From the NCBI RefSeq assembly GCF_021012875.1, contig NZ_JAJMZJ010000002.1:186001-250000 (forward strand): 64,000 nucleotides of DNA, in the 5' to 3' direction. Positions 8,070 through 17,694 of the stretch are shown here, piece by piece. Source of the DNA: Peptoniphilus sp. KCTC 25270. Lineage in GTDB: Bacteria > Bacillota > Clostridia > Tissierellales > Peptoniphilaceae. The position numbers and the translations under genes are program-made. Position 1 is the stretch's first letter. Every line of letters begins with the position of its first letter. The notes below the pieces were generated by a model. The model was not told the DNA's origin, searched no databases, and saw only the letters and a program-made list of their open reading frames with translations.

Positions 8070-10196
8070 CTAGCTTCTTGAAAAAAACTGTATAATCCGG
8101 CGAAGAAGAGAAGGACGTTTTGGGAAAGATTCTTTCTCTTCCTGTGGATCTTTTGCTATGGCCTGTTTCATAAAATATTCTTGGGCTATAAAATTTCTTT
8201 TGTTCTCTACTCGTCCATACCGTTTGGAAGGAAGAAGTTCTTGTAATTTTACATCATCTGAGAAGGAATCCTCCAAAAATTCCATTACCTCTTTTTTTCG
8301 ATCCGAATCCAAAACTGGACAAGCCACTTCTACCCGGTTTCGAATGTTACGGGTCATAAAATCTGCTGAAGAAATAAAGACTTGGGCCTCTTCTCCCTTG
8401 CCAAATTGATAGATTCTATGATGTTCCAAAAAACGCCCTATAATGGAATATACTTTTACATTGTCTGTTTTTCCTACAACTCCTGGAACAATACAACAAA
8501 TCCCCCGGATTAGCATCTCAATTTTTACGCCCGCTTGGGAAGCTTCTGCAATCTTATCGATTAATTTTCGGTCGGAAATAGAATTCATCTTTAGACGAAT
8601 AAAACCTTCTTCTCCGGCTTTTGCCTTTTGGATTTCTTCGTTAAAGAGTTTATCTAACCCTTCTTGCATGGATTTTGGACTTACCAAAAGCTTTTTATAC
8701 GTTCCGTTTAGCTCATCTATGGAAAAATTTCGGAACAAATTATCAATGTCTTCTCCAATCTCTTGATTGGCTGTTAAAAGAGCAAAATCTGTATATAAAT
8801 TCGCCGTTTTTTCATTGAAATTTCCTGTGGCAACTTGGGAGACGTATTCCCAGCCCTCGCCTTTTTTCTTTGTAATCAAAAGAGTTTTACAATGGCATTT
8901 ATAGTGAGAAAAACCATAGATAATCTTGCAACCTGCTTTTTCCAAACGAGAAGACCAAAGCAAATTGTTCTCCTCATCAAAACGAGCTCTTAGTTCCATT
9001 AATACAATGACTTCTTTCCCGTTTTCTGCCGCTTGAATCAAAGCCGCCGCAATTTTTGAATTCTTTGCGATTCGGTACAAGGAAATTTTTATAGAGTAAA
9101 CCTCTTTGTCTTCAGCCGCCTCTTCCAAAAGCCGTAGAATTGGTTCCATACTTTCATAGGGATAAGATAGCAAAATATCTTTTTCCTCAATTTGCTCCAT
9201 AATGGGCCGATTCATAGAAACATTTGGGTTCTTCCTTGGCGAAAAAGGAGGGTTACTATGGCGATTTCTAATTTTTTCTGGAAATTCTTCCATGGCGTCC
9301 ATTAAAAATCCCAAACGCATAGGACTATAGGTCTCAAATATGCGGTTTTCTTTCAAAGAAAATTGTTTCATTAAAAAGGACTTTACTTCCTCCGTAGGAC
9401 GTTTGTGAACTTCCACGCGAACGGGAGCAAGACGTTTTCTTTTTTGAAGAAGCTTCTTCATATGGCTTCGATAGTCTTCTTCCAATTCCAAATCATCCAC
9501 TTCATCGAAATCAATATCTGCGTTCCGAGTCAAAGAAACATTATACCAGTCTTCTATAATATAGGAGCCAAACAAGCTCTCTGCAAATTCTGCAATCATC
9601 TTCTCCAAAAAGATGAAATTTTGGTCTCCTATAAAATAATACCGACGCAATTGATCCGGAATCTGAACAATTCCCATTTTTTTATTTATACTCTTGCCCT
9701 TTTCTCGCAAAACGAAAAGCAAAAACATTCCTAAATTGGGAATCTGAGGCAAAGGATGGGTTTTGTCGATGACTTGATAATTCAAGATGGGTAAAACTTT
9801 TTTATGAAAATAAATATCTACATCCAAACGCTCTTGTTCGGTCAACTCCCCCACTTCCGTTGAGCAAATTCCAATGGTTCGGAACTTTTCTCGCAATTCC
9901 CCGTAAATATGGTCCTTTTTCTGATACAAAAATCTCGTTTCTTCCATAATTCGATCCAGTTGTTCTTCTGGAGTCATTAAAGATTTATTGTCGATTACAT
10001 CTTTTTTCAGATGAGATACATCGGTTAAAGATCCTACACGCACCATAAAAAATTCATCTAGGTTTGTATCAAAAATCGAAAGGAATTTTCCTCTTTCTAA
10101 TAAAGGCGTCGATGCATTCTGTGCCTCATTCAACACTCGCTCATTAAATTTCAACCATGAAAGCTCTCGATTTTGCGTATAAGAAATATCAAACAT
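8070..10196 (-). CDS. ppk: Polyphosphate kinase PPK1
   Basis: A 708-residue PPK1, within the usual 690-730 range, which polymerises the gamma phosphate of ATP into polyphosphate. The N domain opens with NRELSWLKFNERVLNEA. Two PLD-like catalytic domains follow, with the autophosphorylated-histidine region KCHCKTLLI and RFLEHHRIYQFG; the Arg-rich SIKISLYRIAKNSKIA is also typical. Its ATG follows directly after the ppx stop codon, so the two are translationally linked. Having synthesis and breakdown enzymes in one operon suggests balanced polyphosphate turnover. Confidence 0.95.
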   Translation of the reverse strand: MFDISYTQNRELSWLKFNERVLNEAQNASTPLLERGKFLSIFDTNLDEFFMVRVGSLTDVSHLKKDVIDNKSLMTPEEQLDRIMEETRFLYQKKDHIYGELREKFRTIGICSTEVGELTEQERLDVDIYFHKKVLPILNYQVIDKTHPLPQIPNLGMFLLFVLREKGKSINKKMGIVQIPDQLRRYYFIGDQNFIFLEKMIAEFAESLFGSYIIEDWYNVSLTRNADIDFDEVDDLELEEDYRSHMKKLLQKRKRLAPVRVEVHKRPTEEVKSFLMKQFSLKENRIFETYSPMRLGFLMDAMEEFPEKIRNRHSNPPFSPRKNPNVSMNRPIMEQIEEKDILLSYPYESMEPILRLLEEAAEDKEVYSIKISLYRIAKNSKIAAALIQAAENGKEVIVLMELRARFDEENNLLWSSRLEKAGCKIIYGFSHYKCHCKTLLITKKKGEGWEYVSQVATGNFNEKTANLYTDFALLTANQEIGEDIDNLFRNFSIDELNGTYKKLLVSPKSMQEGLDKLFNEEIQKAKAGEEGFIRLKMNSISDRKLIDKIAEASQAGVKIEMLIRGICCIVPGVVGKTDNVKVYSIIGRFLEHHRIYQFGKGEEAQVFISSADFMTRNIRNRVEVACPVLDSDRKKEVMEFLEDSFSDDVKLQELLPSKRYGRVENKRNFIAQEYFMKQAIAKDPQEEKESFPKRPSLLRRIIQFFSRS

Positions 10197-11105
10197 CTAA
10201 CCTCTCCTTAGTATGTTCTTATAAATATATCCTTCCCGAATTCCTGTCTGTGAAACCGAAACTTGATCCACATGAAAAAATTTTGCCACACGATACAGAA
10301 TGCATAAGCCTGGCAACAAAGTATGAATCCGATCCGCCTTAATCTTTAGAATCTGGTTCATTTTTTCCTTATCTTCAAGTTCCAAAACACTTTGCATCAA
10401 CTGCTTCAAATCGTCCACATCCATAATTTGATTCTTACGATCTTCTTTATAAAAGGCGTTATATAGCTTTAGAGTCGCCCGAGCGCTTCCCCCTACGGCA
10501 CAAAGATGGGTAAAGCCCTCTCGAACAAAATCTTGACGAGATAGAGATTCTTTTAACTTTGCATCCATCGCCTTTCTCTCTTCTGTTGTAATAAACAAAT
10601 CCTCCACAAATTCTTTATACACCGAAAGAGATCCCATATCCAAAGAAGCACTATCAAAAACCTTTCCTTTATGGAATAAAACGACTTCTGTAGATCCTCC
10701 ACCAATATCTGCCAAAACTCCTGGACCGTCCTCTTCTATGGACTCTCGTGCACCTAAATAAGCCAAATAGGCTTCCTCTTCTCCACTTAAAAGAGAAATT
10801 TTCAATCCTAGCTTTTTCTTTACTCGATCAATAATCTCTTGAGAATTGGAAACATTCCGAATACTCGCCGTCGCAATGGCATGAATTTCCTTGATTTCAT
10901 CAAAGTTTCCCATTAAAGAAGAAAAATCTTCCAAGGTATCCAGAAGAACTTCAATACCCTCTTCCGAAAGCCTTCCTTCTTCCCTATATCCAGCCAAACC
11001 AGCCGTTGCTTTTTCGTTAAAAAGATTCATCACCTTTTCTCCCTCAATCTTAAAAACCGAAAGACGAATGGTATTGGAACCAATATCTATAACACCATGA
11101 ATCAA
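10197..11105 (-). CDS. ppx: Exopolyphosphatase, Ppx/GppA family
   Basis: A 302-residue ASKHA-fold phosphatase that releases phosphate from polyphosphate or hydrolyses pppGpp. GVIDIGSNTIRLSVF is the phosphate-1 motif, GVLADIGGGSTEVVLF the phosphate-2 motif, and LSGEEEAYLAYLGA lies between. It is a short Ppx (about 300 residues), lacking the C-terminal HD-like domain of the E. coli enzyme. The start is a TTG preceded by GAGGGTGGG. It follows the ABC-F gene by 17 bases and abuts ppk, so all are probably in one operon. Confidence 0.9.
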   Translation of the reverse strand: MIHGVIDIGSNTIRLSVFKIEGEKVMNLFNEKATAGLAGYREEGRLSEEGIEVLLDTLEDFSSLMGNFDEIKEIHAIATASIRNVSNSQEIIDRVKKKLGLKISLLSGEEEAYLAYLGARESIEEDGPGVLADIGGGSTEVVLFHKGKVFDSASLDMGSLSVYKEFVEDLFITTEERKAMDAKLKESLSRQDFVREGFTHLCAVGGSARATLKLYNAFYKEDRKNQIMDVDDLKQLMQSVLELEDKEKMNQILKIKADRIHTLLPGLCILYRVAKFFHVDQVSVSQTGIREGYIYKNILRRG

Positions 11106-11122
11106 GAAAATCCCACCCTCTC

Positions 11123-12721
11123 TTATTCCTCTGTCGCAATGAATTTCTCAATATACTCTTCATAGGACATGGAAACATCGCGATAACTTCCATCGGGAAA
11201 AAATTCCACAATACGATTGGCCACCGAAGAAACAAATTGATGGTCCAAAGAAGTAAACAACAAATTGCTCTTAAAGTTAATCAAACCATTATTTACCGCC
11301 TCAATGCTCTCCAAATCCAAATGATTGGTTGGTTGATCAAAAATCAAAACATTTACCGGATCAATCATCATCTTAGAAAACATCATACGAACTCTCTCAC
11401 CCCCAGAAAGAACATTGGCCTTCTTCAAAGCCTCATCCCCTGAAAACAACATCTTACCTAACAATCCACGCATTACAATCTCTGATTGATCCTCACTATA
11501 TTGACGCAACCAATCAATCAACGTCTTATCCACTCCCTCAAAAAATGCATTGTTATCCTTAGGGAAATAGCTAGTTGTAATGGTTTGTCCCCACTTGAAA
11601 GATCCTTCATAATCATCCGTTTTTCCCATTAAAATCTCGAACAATTTTGTAATGGCAAGCTCATTGCCAATAAATCCAATCTTGTCTCCTTTGTTTACCC
11701 GAAGACTTAAATTATCGATTAACTTTCCATTTTCCCCATTGGAAGAAAGATTTTCAATGGTTAAAATTTCATTCCCCACTTCACGAGACAAATTAAACCC
11801 TACAAAAGGATAACGACGAGAAGAAGGACGAATTTCCTCAATATCAATCTTATCCAAAAGTTTTTTACGGCTTGTCGCCTGTTTTGATTTGGATTTATTG
11901 GCAGAGAAACGTTGAATAAAGTCTTGCAGCTCCTTCACTTTCTCTTCTTTCTTCTTATTTTGCTCCTTCAAAAGTTTCAAAGCCAATTGGCTAGACTCAT
12001 ACCAAAAATCGTAGTTCCCAGTTACCATATTGATCTTTCCAAAGTCAATATCCACCATGTGGGTACAAACTTCATTTAAGAAATAACGGTCATGAGAAAC
12101 GATAATAACAACCCCTTCAAAAGTCGAAAGGAAATCTTGCAACCAAAGAACCGCCTTAACATCCAAACCATTGGTCGGCTCGTCCAAAAGCAAAACATCC
12201 GGATTTCCAAACAAAGCTTGGGCCAAAAGAACCTTTACCTTGTCCGATTCAATTAAATCCTTCATATACAAATTGTGTTGCTCCGTTCCAATCCCTAAAC
12301 CTTGCAACAATAAAGACGCTTCACTCTCTGCCTCGTATCCATTCATCTCCGCAAACAAAGCTTCCAACTCTCCTGCACGGATACCATCCTCATCAGAAAA
12401 ATCTTCCTTCATATATATCGCGTCTTTTTCCTTCATAATATCAAACAACTCTTGATTGCCACGAATTACTGTATCAATCACCATCTCTTCTTCAAAAGCA
12501 TAATGGTCTTGGTTTAATTTACTTAAACGCTGATCTTTCCCCATAGAAACATGCCCAGTCGTTGGCTCTTTTTCTCCCGAAAGAATCTTCAAAAACGTAG
12601 ACTTACCAGCCCCATTGGCGCCAATAATCCCATAACAATTTCCCTCATTAAAAACCAAATTTACCTCATCAAAAAGTTTTTTATCAGGAAACAAAACACT
12701 TACATTTGAAACTTGTAACAT
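11123..12721 (-). CDS. ABC-F family ATPase
   Basis: A 532-residue protein with two ABC ATPase domains and no membrane segment, so it acts on ribosomes rather than in transport. The first domain has GANGAGKSTFLK and LLLDEPTNGLD; the second has a degenerate Walker A (GFIGNELAITKLF instead of GxxGxGKST) but an intact LSGGERVRMMFSK and LIFDQPTNHLD. The domain linker at about 240-310 is Lys-rich. This pattern with a lost second Walker A resembles the YkpA/YbiT group. The ATG at 12721 with AAGTGGTGA is chosen over an earlier in-frame start. Confidence 0.88.
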   Translation of the reverse strand: MLQVSNVSVLFPDKKLFDEVNLVFNEGNCYGIIGANGAGKSTFLKILSGEKEPTTGHVSMGKDQRLSKLNQDHYAFEEEMVIDTVIRGNQELFDIMKEKDAIYMKEDFSDEDGIRAGELEALFAEMNGYEAESEASLLLQGLGIGTEQHNLYMKDLIESDKVKVLLAQALFGNPDVLLLDEPTNGLDVKAVLWLQDFLSTFEGVVIIVSHDRYFLNEVCTHMVDIDFGKINMVTGNYDFWYESSQLALKLLKEQNKKKEEKVKELQDFIQRFSANKSKSKQATSRKKLLDKIDIEEIRPSSRRYPFVGFNLSREVGNEILTIENLSSNGENGKLIDNLSLRVNKGDKIGFIGNELAITKLFEILMGKTDDYEGSFKWGQTITTSYFPKDNNAFFEGVDKTLIDWLRQYSEDQSEIVMRGLLGKMLFSGDEALKKANVLSGGERVRMMFSKMMIDPVNVLIFDQPTNHLDLESIEAVNNGLINFKSNLLFTSLDHQFVSSVANRIVEFFPDGSYRDVSMSYEEYIEKFIATEE

Positions 12722-12812
12722 TGATTCACCACTTTCCTTATATTCAGTATCAATTGTAACAGAAAGAACCTTAAATTTGTGTAAAAACAAGAAAAAGCCT
12801 ACGTAAGAAAGC

Positions 12813-12840
12813 AAAAATCCCGCAGTTTTTTCTACGGGAT
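12813..12840 (-). terminator. Intrinsic terminator upstream of the ABC-F gene (minus strand)
   Basis: ATCCCG/CGGGAT stem (12817-12822 with 12835-12840) followed on the minus strand by a T run. It ends transcription coming from the structured non-coding region, or from panE, before the ABC-F gene. Confidence 0.6.
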
Positions 12841-13093
12841 CTTTCTGTATTTTTGCGCACTTCGATAAAATACAGATTTTGTTGTTTTAATTTTAGGATT
12901 ACAGATCGTATAGCATACGTTACTGTTGTGTTTTGCCTTCGTCTTGCATTGCAAAATCCAAGATTGGGGCAAGAAATCAATTATGAAATTCTTCTGAGAA
13001 CAAAGGCAAAAGGCGTGGTGTTTGCTCAAAACATTGAAAAGGAGCAAAATTACAGCTTCTCTCGCCTTTCCATTGCCTATGTATTTTTAGTTA
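12841..13093 (-). ncRNA. Structured non-coding stretch, candidate small RNA
   Basis: No convincing gene occupies 12722-13184 (the open frames there have no ribosome site and no recognisable product). On the minus strand several stems can be drawn: TTTTGCCTTTGT (around 13012) with ACGAAGGCAAAA (around 12935), an inner CTTGC/GCAAG and CCAA/TTGG, a short CGTA/TACG stem, and a 10-bp TCTGTATTTT/AAAATACAGA stem (12844-12876). A terminator follows at 12813-12840. Weak promoter boxes TTGAGA and TAAAAT lie just after panE. It does not match a family I recognise; strand and ends are uncertain. Confidence 0.3.
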
Positions 13094-13126
13094 AATACCT
13101 GATGCACTAAAAGCACATCAGGTATT
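13094..13126. terminator. Hairpin, probable terminator near the end of the leucine operon
   Basis: An 11-bp perfect stem (13094-13104 with 13116-13126, AATACCTGATG/CATCAGGTATT). The plus side continues with TGTTTTT, the minus side only with TTAACT, so it terminates better in the plus direction, although the operon above it runs minus. Confidence 0.5.
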
Positions 13127-13184
13127 GTTTTTCTACACATTGTAGAATATTTTATATTACCTGTTTCAGGTTCTCAAAATAAAC

Positions 13185-14105
13185 TTAGATTTTCAAAACG
13201 CTTTCCTTAGCGTGAACCAATTCTGTTAATAGTTCACAATATGGTGTTTCAATACCTAAGCGTTGGCCTTTAGAGTATACTGCTCCGTTGATGAAGTCGA
13301 TTTCAGTTGCACGATTTTTTTGAACCAAATCTTGGTGCATAGATGGATAATGGTGTGCTGCCTTAATAGAAGATTCTTCAACATATTCTGCCATTTCTTC
13401 TCTGGTAACGTTAACACCTTCAGCAATAGCAACTTCATAGAATTCATCAATAATATGGTTTACAATTTTTAACCCTGCTTCGCTTGCAAATAATTCTTCA
13501 ATTTTGCAATCTAATAAAGCACAAGTAGAGTTCATTGTTCCGTTTACTGCTGCTTTACGCCAAATTAGTGGCATTACATCTTCATTGTAGCTTGCGTTTA
13601 ATCCTGCGTTGTCTAATACTTCTGCTACTTGACGTCCTACTTCTTCACCGCTCTTATCCAAACTTTGAAGGAAGATTGTACCAGTTCCTGCTAGGTTTGC
13701 ATGTCCAGGTCCTACTAATGTTGCTAACCAAATGGTTACACCCAAAAGAATATTTTTTTCTGGAACGTATTGTTTCAATACGTCTTCGTGTCCTAAACCA
13801 TTTAACAAGCAAAGAATTTTTGTATTTTCTCCAACAATCCCTTGAATTTTACCCATCATTTCTGGTAATTGCATAGCTTTTACCAATACGATAACTACAT
13901 CAGCTTCTCTGGTAGCTTCTTCTGGACGCATCATTTCAACTTGTACAGTTTCTTCTACATCCCCTGTGATTTTTAGACCATTTTCTTTTACACAGTCAAT
14001 GTGTTCTTGCCAATTGTCCAAGAAAATAACATCATTTCCAGCCTTGTGTAGGTTGTAACCCATTCTACATCCCATAGCTCCAGATCCAGCAATATAAATA
14101 AGCAT
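13185..14105 (-). CDS. PanE/ApbA-type ketoacid reductase, probable (R)-2-hydroxyisocaproate dehydrogenase
   Basis: A 306-residue protein of the 2-dehydropantoate 2-reductase family. The Rossmann motif is IAGSGAMGCRMGYNLHKAG; CLLNGLGHEDVL and GVTIWLATLVGPGHANLAG match the substrate region. The family name suggests pantothenate synthesis, but it ends an operon for the reductive leucine pathway, where a reductase must convert 2-oxoisocaproate to (R)-2-hydroxyisocaproate. A PanE-family enzyme is known to do this in Lactococcus lactis, whereas Clostridioides difficile uses LdhA. No other pantothenate gene is nearby. The family is seen; the role is inferred. Confidence 0.75.
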   Translation of the reverse strand: MLIYIAGSGAMGCRMGYNLHKAGNDVIFLDNWQEHIDCVKENGLKITGDVEETVQVEMMRPEEATREADVVIVLVKAMQLPEMMGKIQGIVGENTKILCLLNGLGHEDVLKQYVPEKNILLGVTIWLATLVGPGHANLAGTGTIFLQSLDKSGEEVGRQVAEVLDNAGLNASYNEDVMPLIWRKAAVNGTMNSTCALLDCKIEELFASEAGLKIVNHIIDEFYEVAIAEGVNVTREEMAEYVEESSIKAAHHYPSMHQDLVQKNRATEIDFINGAVYSKGQRLGIETPYCELLTELVHAKESVLKI

Positions 14106-14169
14106 TACACTTCTCCTTTGTGTTCCTTTCTAAAATAGTTATGCACTTACTTATGATAAAGAGGAAGAG

Positions 14170-14200
14170 AAATATAAAGTTATATTTCTCTTCTCTTGTA
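14170..14200 (-). other. Hairpin between acdB and panE
   Basis: In the 100-base gap, GAAGAGAAATATA and TATATTTCTCTTC pair perfectly across a 4-base loop on the minus strand and are followed by CTCTTTATC rather than a clean T run. It may stabilise the upstream mRNA or lower expression of panE. Confidence 0.4.
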
Positions 14201-14205
14201 TCCTA

Positions 14206-15339
14206 TTACTTTAATAAATTTCCTGCTACTACCATTTTTTGAACTTGTGATGTTCCTTCGTAGATAGAAAGAATTCTTGCATCACGGTAAATTCTTTCGA
14301 TTGGATAATCTTTAATGAATCCGTATCCACCGTGTAATTGCAATGCTTCATAAGCTACTTGGTTTGCTGTTTCTGCAGCATAGTATTTTGCCATAGCAGA
14401 TTGCATTCCTGGGTTTTCCCCTTTGTCTTTTGTTTGTGCTGCATCGTATACTAACAAACGAGCGGCTTGAACTTGTGTAGCCATTTCAGCCAATTTGAAT
14501 TGTGTGTTTTGGAAACTTGCCAATGGCTTTCCAAATTGAACTCTTTCTTTTACGTATTTTGTTGCTTCATCTAAAGCACTTTGAGCTACTCCAACGGCTT
14601 GTGCAGCTACCCCAATACGTCCTGCATCCAATGTATTTAACATGATGCTGAAGCCTTTTCCTTCTTTACCTAAAAGATTTTCTTTTGGTACACGTACGTT
14701 ATCTAATACGATATCAGAAGTTTCTGTTCCACGAATACCCATTTTGTCTTCGTGAGCACCTACAGACCATCCGTCCCATTTAGATTCTACGATGAAAGTA
14801 GAGATTCCTTTGGTACCTTTGGATTTGTCTGTAACGGCAGAGATAATAGCGAAATCAGCAAATGGAGCGTTTGTGATAAAACATTTACGTCCGTTAAGGA
14901 TGTATTCGTCTCCATCTAATACAGCTGTTGTTGCTGTTGCCCCTGCGTCAGATCCTGCTCCTGGTTCTGTTAAACCGAAACATCCGATCATTTCACCAGT
15001 AGCTAATCCTCTTAGGTATTTTTGTTTTTGTTCTTCTGTACCATAGTTTAACAATGGAAGAGCTGCCAATGAAGCACCGGCTGTAATAAATGTACCAGTT
15101 GATGCACAACGACGACTAATTTCTTCCATGATAATGGCATAAGATACATAGTCCGCGCCTGCTCCACCGTATTCACGTGGAATGATTGGACTAATGAATT
15201 GATATTTCGCTAATTTCTCAATAATATCTTGAGGCAAACCGCCTTCTTTGTCAGAAATTTCAGGATATTCTGCCATTTCTCTTTTTACAAATTCAAGTAC
15301 GTTTTGTCTCAATAATTCTTGTTGTTTCGTAAAGTTCAT
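14206..15339 (-). CDS. acdB: Acyl-CoA dehydrogenase (2-enoyl-CoA reductase partner of EtfAB)
   Basis: A 377-residue flavoprotein of the acyl-CoA dehydrogenase family. CFGLTEPGAGSDAGA binds FAD/substrate, CFITNAPFADFAIISAV follows, and the C-terminal ALQLHGGYGFIKDYPIERIYRDARIL includes the catalytic-base region (IYEGTSQVQKMVVA). In the reductive leucine pathway it reduces 2-isocaprenoyl-CoA to isocaproyl-CoA, bifurcating electrons with EtfAB towards ferredoxin. Position after hadC and in one operon with etfBA supports that role. AGGAGGCG precedes the ATG. The name acdB follows C. difficile gene order. Confidence 0.88.
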   Translation of the reverse strand: MNFTKQQELLRQNVLEFVKREMAEYPEISDKEGGLPQDIIEKLAKYQFISPIIPREYGGAGADYVSYAIIMEEISRRCASTGTFITAGASLAALPLLNYGTEEQKQKYLRGLATGEMIGCFGLTEPGAGSDAGATATTAVLDGDEYILNGRKCFITNAPFADFAIISAVTDKSKGTKGISTFIVESKWDGWSVGAHEDKMGIRGTETSDIVLDNVRVPKENLLGKEGKGFSIMLNTLDAGRIGVAAQAVGVAQSALDEATKYVKERVQFGKPLASFQNTQFKLAEMATQVQAARLLVYDAAQTKDKGENPGMQSAMAKYYAAETANQVAYEALQLHGGYGFIKDYPIERIYRDARILSIYEGTSQVQKMVVAGNLLK

Positions 15340-15352
15340 TCGCGCCTCCCGC

Positions 15353-16477
15353 TTATAGCATTTCTGAGAAAGATTGGACTCTTGTCTTCACTTGTTCAGA
15401 ACTATTATCTTGTTGATCTACATCAAATTCAACCACTGGGAATCCCGCATCTCGAATATCTCTCAAACAGATTGGCATATCGTATTCTTCAAAATCTGAG
15501 AATTTCAATAGCGCAAAGATTACCCCGTCGGCTTTTCTTTCTTTCGCCAATTCACCCACCATGATTCCTCTAAGTTTTTTAGGATCATAGGCTGCTGTAA
15601 ATCCTTCGATGTCTCTCCATTGATTGGCGATTCTTTCCAAAGCATTTTCTCCATCAGCAGGAACGTCTGTGTTGTATTGGATGGATTCATGAGCCACCAA
15701 ATCCCCTACAATTCTTAAGTTGTTGTCTTCTAAAGCTTGTAGTGTAGATTCGTCGTCTAAAATCAAACCAGTTGTTACAACGCGTTTGCCTGCAAATTCT
15801 TCTTCTGGAAGATTTTTTAATTCTTCGTTGATTTTTTCAACGATTTCTAAATGATCTTTTTTGTCCATAAAGTGTGCACTCTTATAAACAAAAGCACGTC
15901 CTCTATTATCTACTGTATTTGGATGAGATGCTGCTAATTCAGAGAAATCTCTCATTGCTTTGCGATGAGCATTGTATAAGTCAATGGCTTCTGCCAATGC
16001 TTCTTCTGTGATTTCTTTTCCTGCAATCTCTTCTAATTTTTTCTTAACGTCTTCTAATTCTGCTGTTAAGAATTTCACTCCACATTCAATTTTACGATTT
16101 TGTGGATATACAATAGAAATGAATGGAATATTTTTAACGCCAGATTTCCAGTTTTGACCAAAACTATTTAATGTATCAGACATACCTGGAATAATTACTG
16201 CGTCAATGTATTTTTCGTAAGTTCCGTTTAGGGCAAGTTCCATGTCCGCCATAATTACAGAAGCACAGAAAGCGGGGAAATATTGTTTTGCTAAGTCAAT
16301 TTCTACTTTGTAAGATCCCCAGATTCCTACTGGCAACATTCCTGCTGCATAAACCAATTCTTCTGGTCCGTACAATGGAGCCATTGCAATTACTTTTCGA
16401 TCTTCTTTGTATTTACCAATTACATCTTTTGGATTCAAAGCGACATCTTCGCATTGTTTTAATAGTTCCTTTATCAT
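15353..16477 (-). CDS. hadC: (R)-2-hydroxyacyl-CoA dehydratase, beta-type subunit (HadC-like)
   Basis: A 374-residue member of the HGD-D/FldC/HadC family. With HadB it forms the [4Fe-4S] radical dehydratase that turns (R)-2-hydroxyisocaproyl-CoA into 2-isocaprenoyl-CoA. Cysteines typical of cluster ligands are at YFPAFCASVIMAD and in KIECGVKF; MAPLYGPEELVYAAGMLPVG is the family N-terminal signature. Its start overlaps the hadB stop (ATGA). Substrate (leucine-derived) is inferred from the neighbours; the same family also serves phenyllactate and other 2-hydroxyacids. Confidence 0.88.
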   Translation of the reverse strand: MIKELLKQCEDVALNPKDVIGKYKEDRKVIAMAPLYGPEELVYAAGMLPVGIWGSYKVEIDLAKQYFPAFCASVIMADMELALNGTYEKYIDAVIIPGMSDTLNSFGQNWKSGVKNIPFISIVYPQNRKIECGVKFLTAELEDVKKKLEEIAGKEITEEALAEAIDLYNAHRKAMRDFSELAASHPNTVDNRGRAFVYKSAHFMDKKDHLEIVEKINEELKNLPEEEFAGKRVVTTGLILDDESTLQALEDNNLRIVGDLVAHESIQYNTDVPADGENALERIANQWRDIEGFTAAYDPKKLRGIMVGELAKERKADGVIFALLKFSDFEEYDMPICLRDIRDAGFPVVEFDVDQQDNSSEQVKTRVQSFSEML

Positions 16478-17685
16478 TTTGTTGCCTCCTCATTTTCGTC
16501 CATAACTTCAATCAAACCTTGAAGTCTAGTTTCAAATTGTGCTTTTGAGAAAGCTCTTGGATCCGCTTGGTCTCCGTCAAAGGCAGCGTATGGAAGTTGT
16601 GTATCTTCGTATACTCTACGTGCCATTTCTGGTTGGATAAAGCTCATTAATTTACAACTACGATTCAAGTGATAGAAAGTACCTACACAGTTACCATCTT
16701 CTAGAGATTGGTTTCTGTATTCAACCATCTTGTCCATGTTTACATTGTTAAACATAGAGCTGTAAGCTCTTGCCAATCCTGCTAAGTCGTTCTTTTCATA
16801 TTCCAAAGCCCATGCATATGGATATACAGAACCAGTCATGTTTACACCATATTTTGCTAAAGATTTCATTTTGAAACCGATAGATGGCCAACATGGAATT
16901 CCTTCCATCATAATTCTGTATTTTTCTTCGCCGCGGAAAGAAGATTTTCCTTCTACTGCATTTTGTTTTAGTTCTTCGATCAATAATTCGAAAGCTTCTG
17001 TTGTTTCTTTCTTTCCTCTGTAACATACGATTACAGACATGTAAGTAAATAAATCAAATCCGTTCATTGGAGATGGATAGGTATCTTTAGAAAGTTGCAT
17101 AGATTCTTTCCATAATCTACCGTTCTTTCCAGAGATTTCCATAACTTCTGCCAATCTTTCTGGATCAAATTTTGTTCCAGTCAATTCTTCCAATTGTTTA
17201 ATACCATGTTCAAATTGACCTTTGAAGTATTCAATACGGCTTTCTGTAACTTCGTCTTCATTGTTAAATGGAGTATCGATCATAATTAGAGGAATATCTA
17301 ATTCTCTCGCTAAATTTTCATACCATTTTACTACTTCGCTACAAATGTTATTACAGCAGCAAACAAAATCAGGTAGTGGCATGTTCAAGTTTTCAGATCC
17401 ACCTTTTTCTAGGAATCCAAAATTTGTACGTGCATACGCGCACAAGTCGATGGAGTATCCTACGCCTTCTGCCGCTTCTTCTAAACCTAAGGCTTCTTTT
17501 TTCGCAGCCAAACCTGCCGCTTGGTTTTCAGGATAGCAAAGTGGTAAGCCAAAAGCTTCTACCAACTCTTGTGGGAATACAGAAGTAGACCAACCTACTG
17601 GGATTCCTTTTTCTTTTGCTTCCCAAGCCTCTTTGTACGATTGTGCTAACAAACTATTGATTTTGCTCATTGCGTTATCTGCCAT
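16474..17685 (-). CDS. hadB: (R)-2-hydroxyacyl-CoA dehydratase, alpha-type subunit (HadB-like)
   Basis: A 403-residue HGD-D family protein. The segment FVCCCNNICSEVVKWYE holds the cluster-ligating cysteines, and WSTSVFPQELVEAFGLPLCYPE matches the N-terminal family pattern. It makes the heterodimer with the hadC product and is activated by one electron from the hadI product. The gene lies 9 bases after hadI. Length and position match hadB in C. difficile. Confidence 0.88.
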   Translation of the reverse strand: MADNAMSKINSLLAQSYKEAWEAKEKGIPVGWSTSVFPQELVEAFGLPLCYPENQAAGLAAKKEALGLEEAAEGVGYSIDLCAYARTNFGFLEKGGSENLNMPLPDFVCCCNNICSEVVKWYENLARELDIPLIMIDTPFNNEDEVTESRIEYFKGQFEHGIKQLEELTGTKFDPERLAEVMEISGKNGRLWKESMQLSKDTYPSPMNGFDLFTYMSVIVCYRGKKETTEAFELLIEELKQNAVEGKSSFRGEEKYRIMMEGIPCWPSIGFKMKSLAKYGVNMTGSVYPYAWALEYEKNDLAGLARAYSSMFNNVNMDKMVEYRNQSLEDGNCVGTFYHLNRSCKLMSFIQPEMARRVYEDTQLPYAAFDGDQADPRAFSKAQFETRLQGLIEVMDENEEATK

Positions 17686-17694
17686 TTTTACCCC

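Noticed and set aside
12853-13110. 85-residue open frame on the plus strand in the structured region
   Set aside because: No ribosome site or recognisable domain, and the base pairs of the hairpins cross it.
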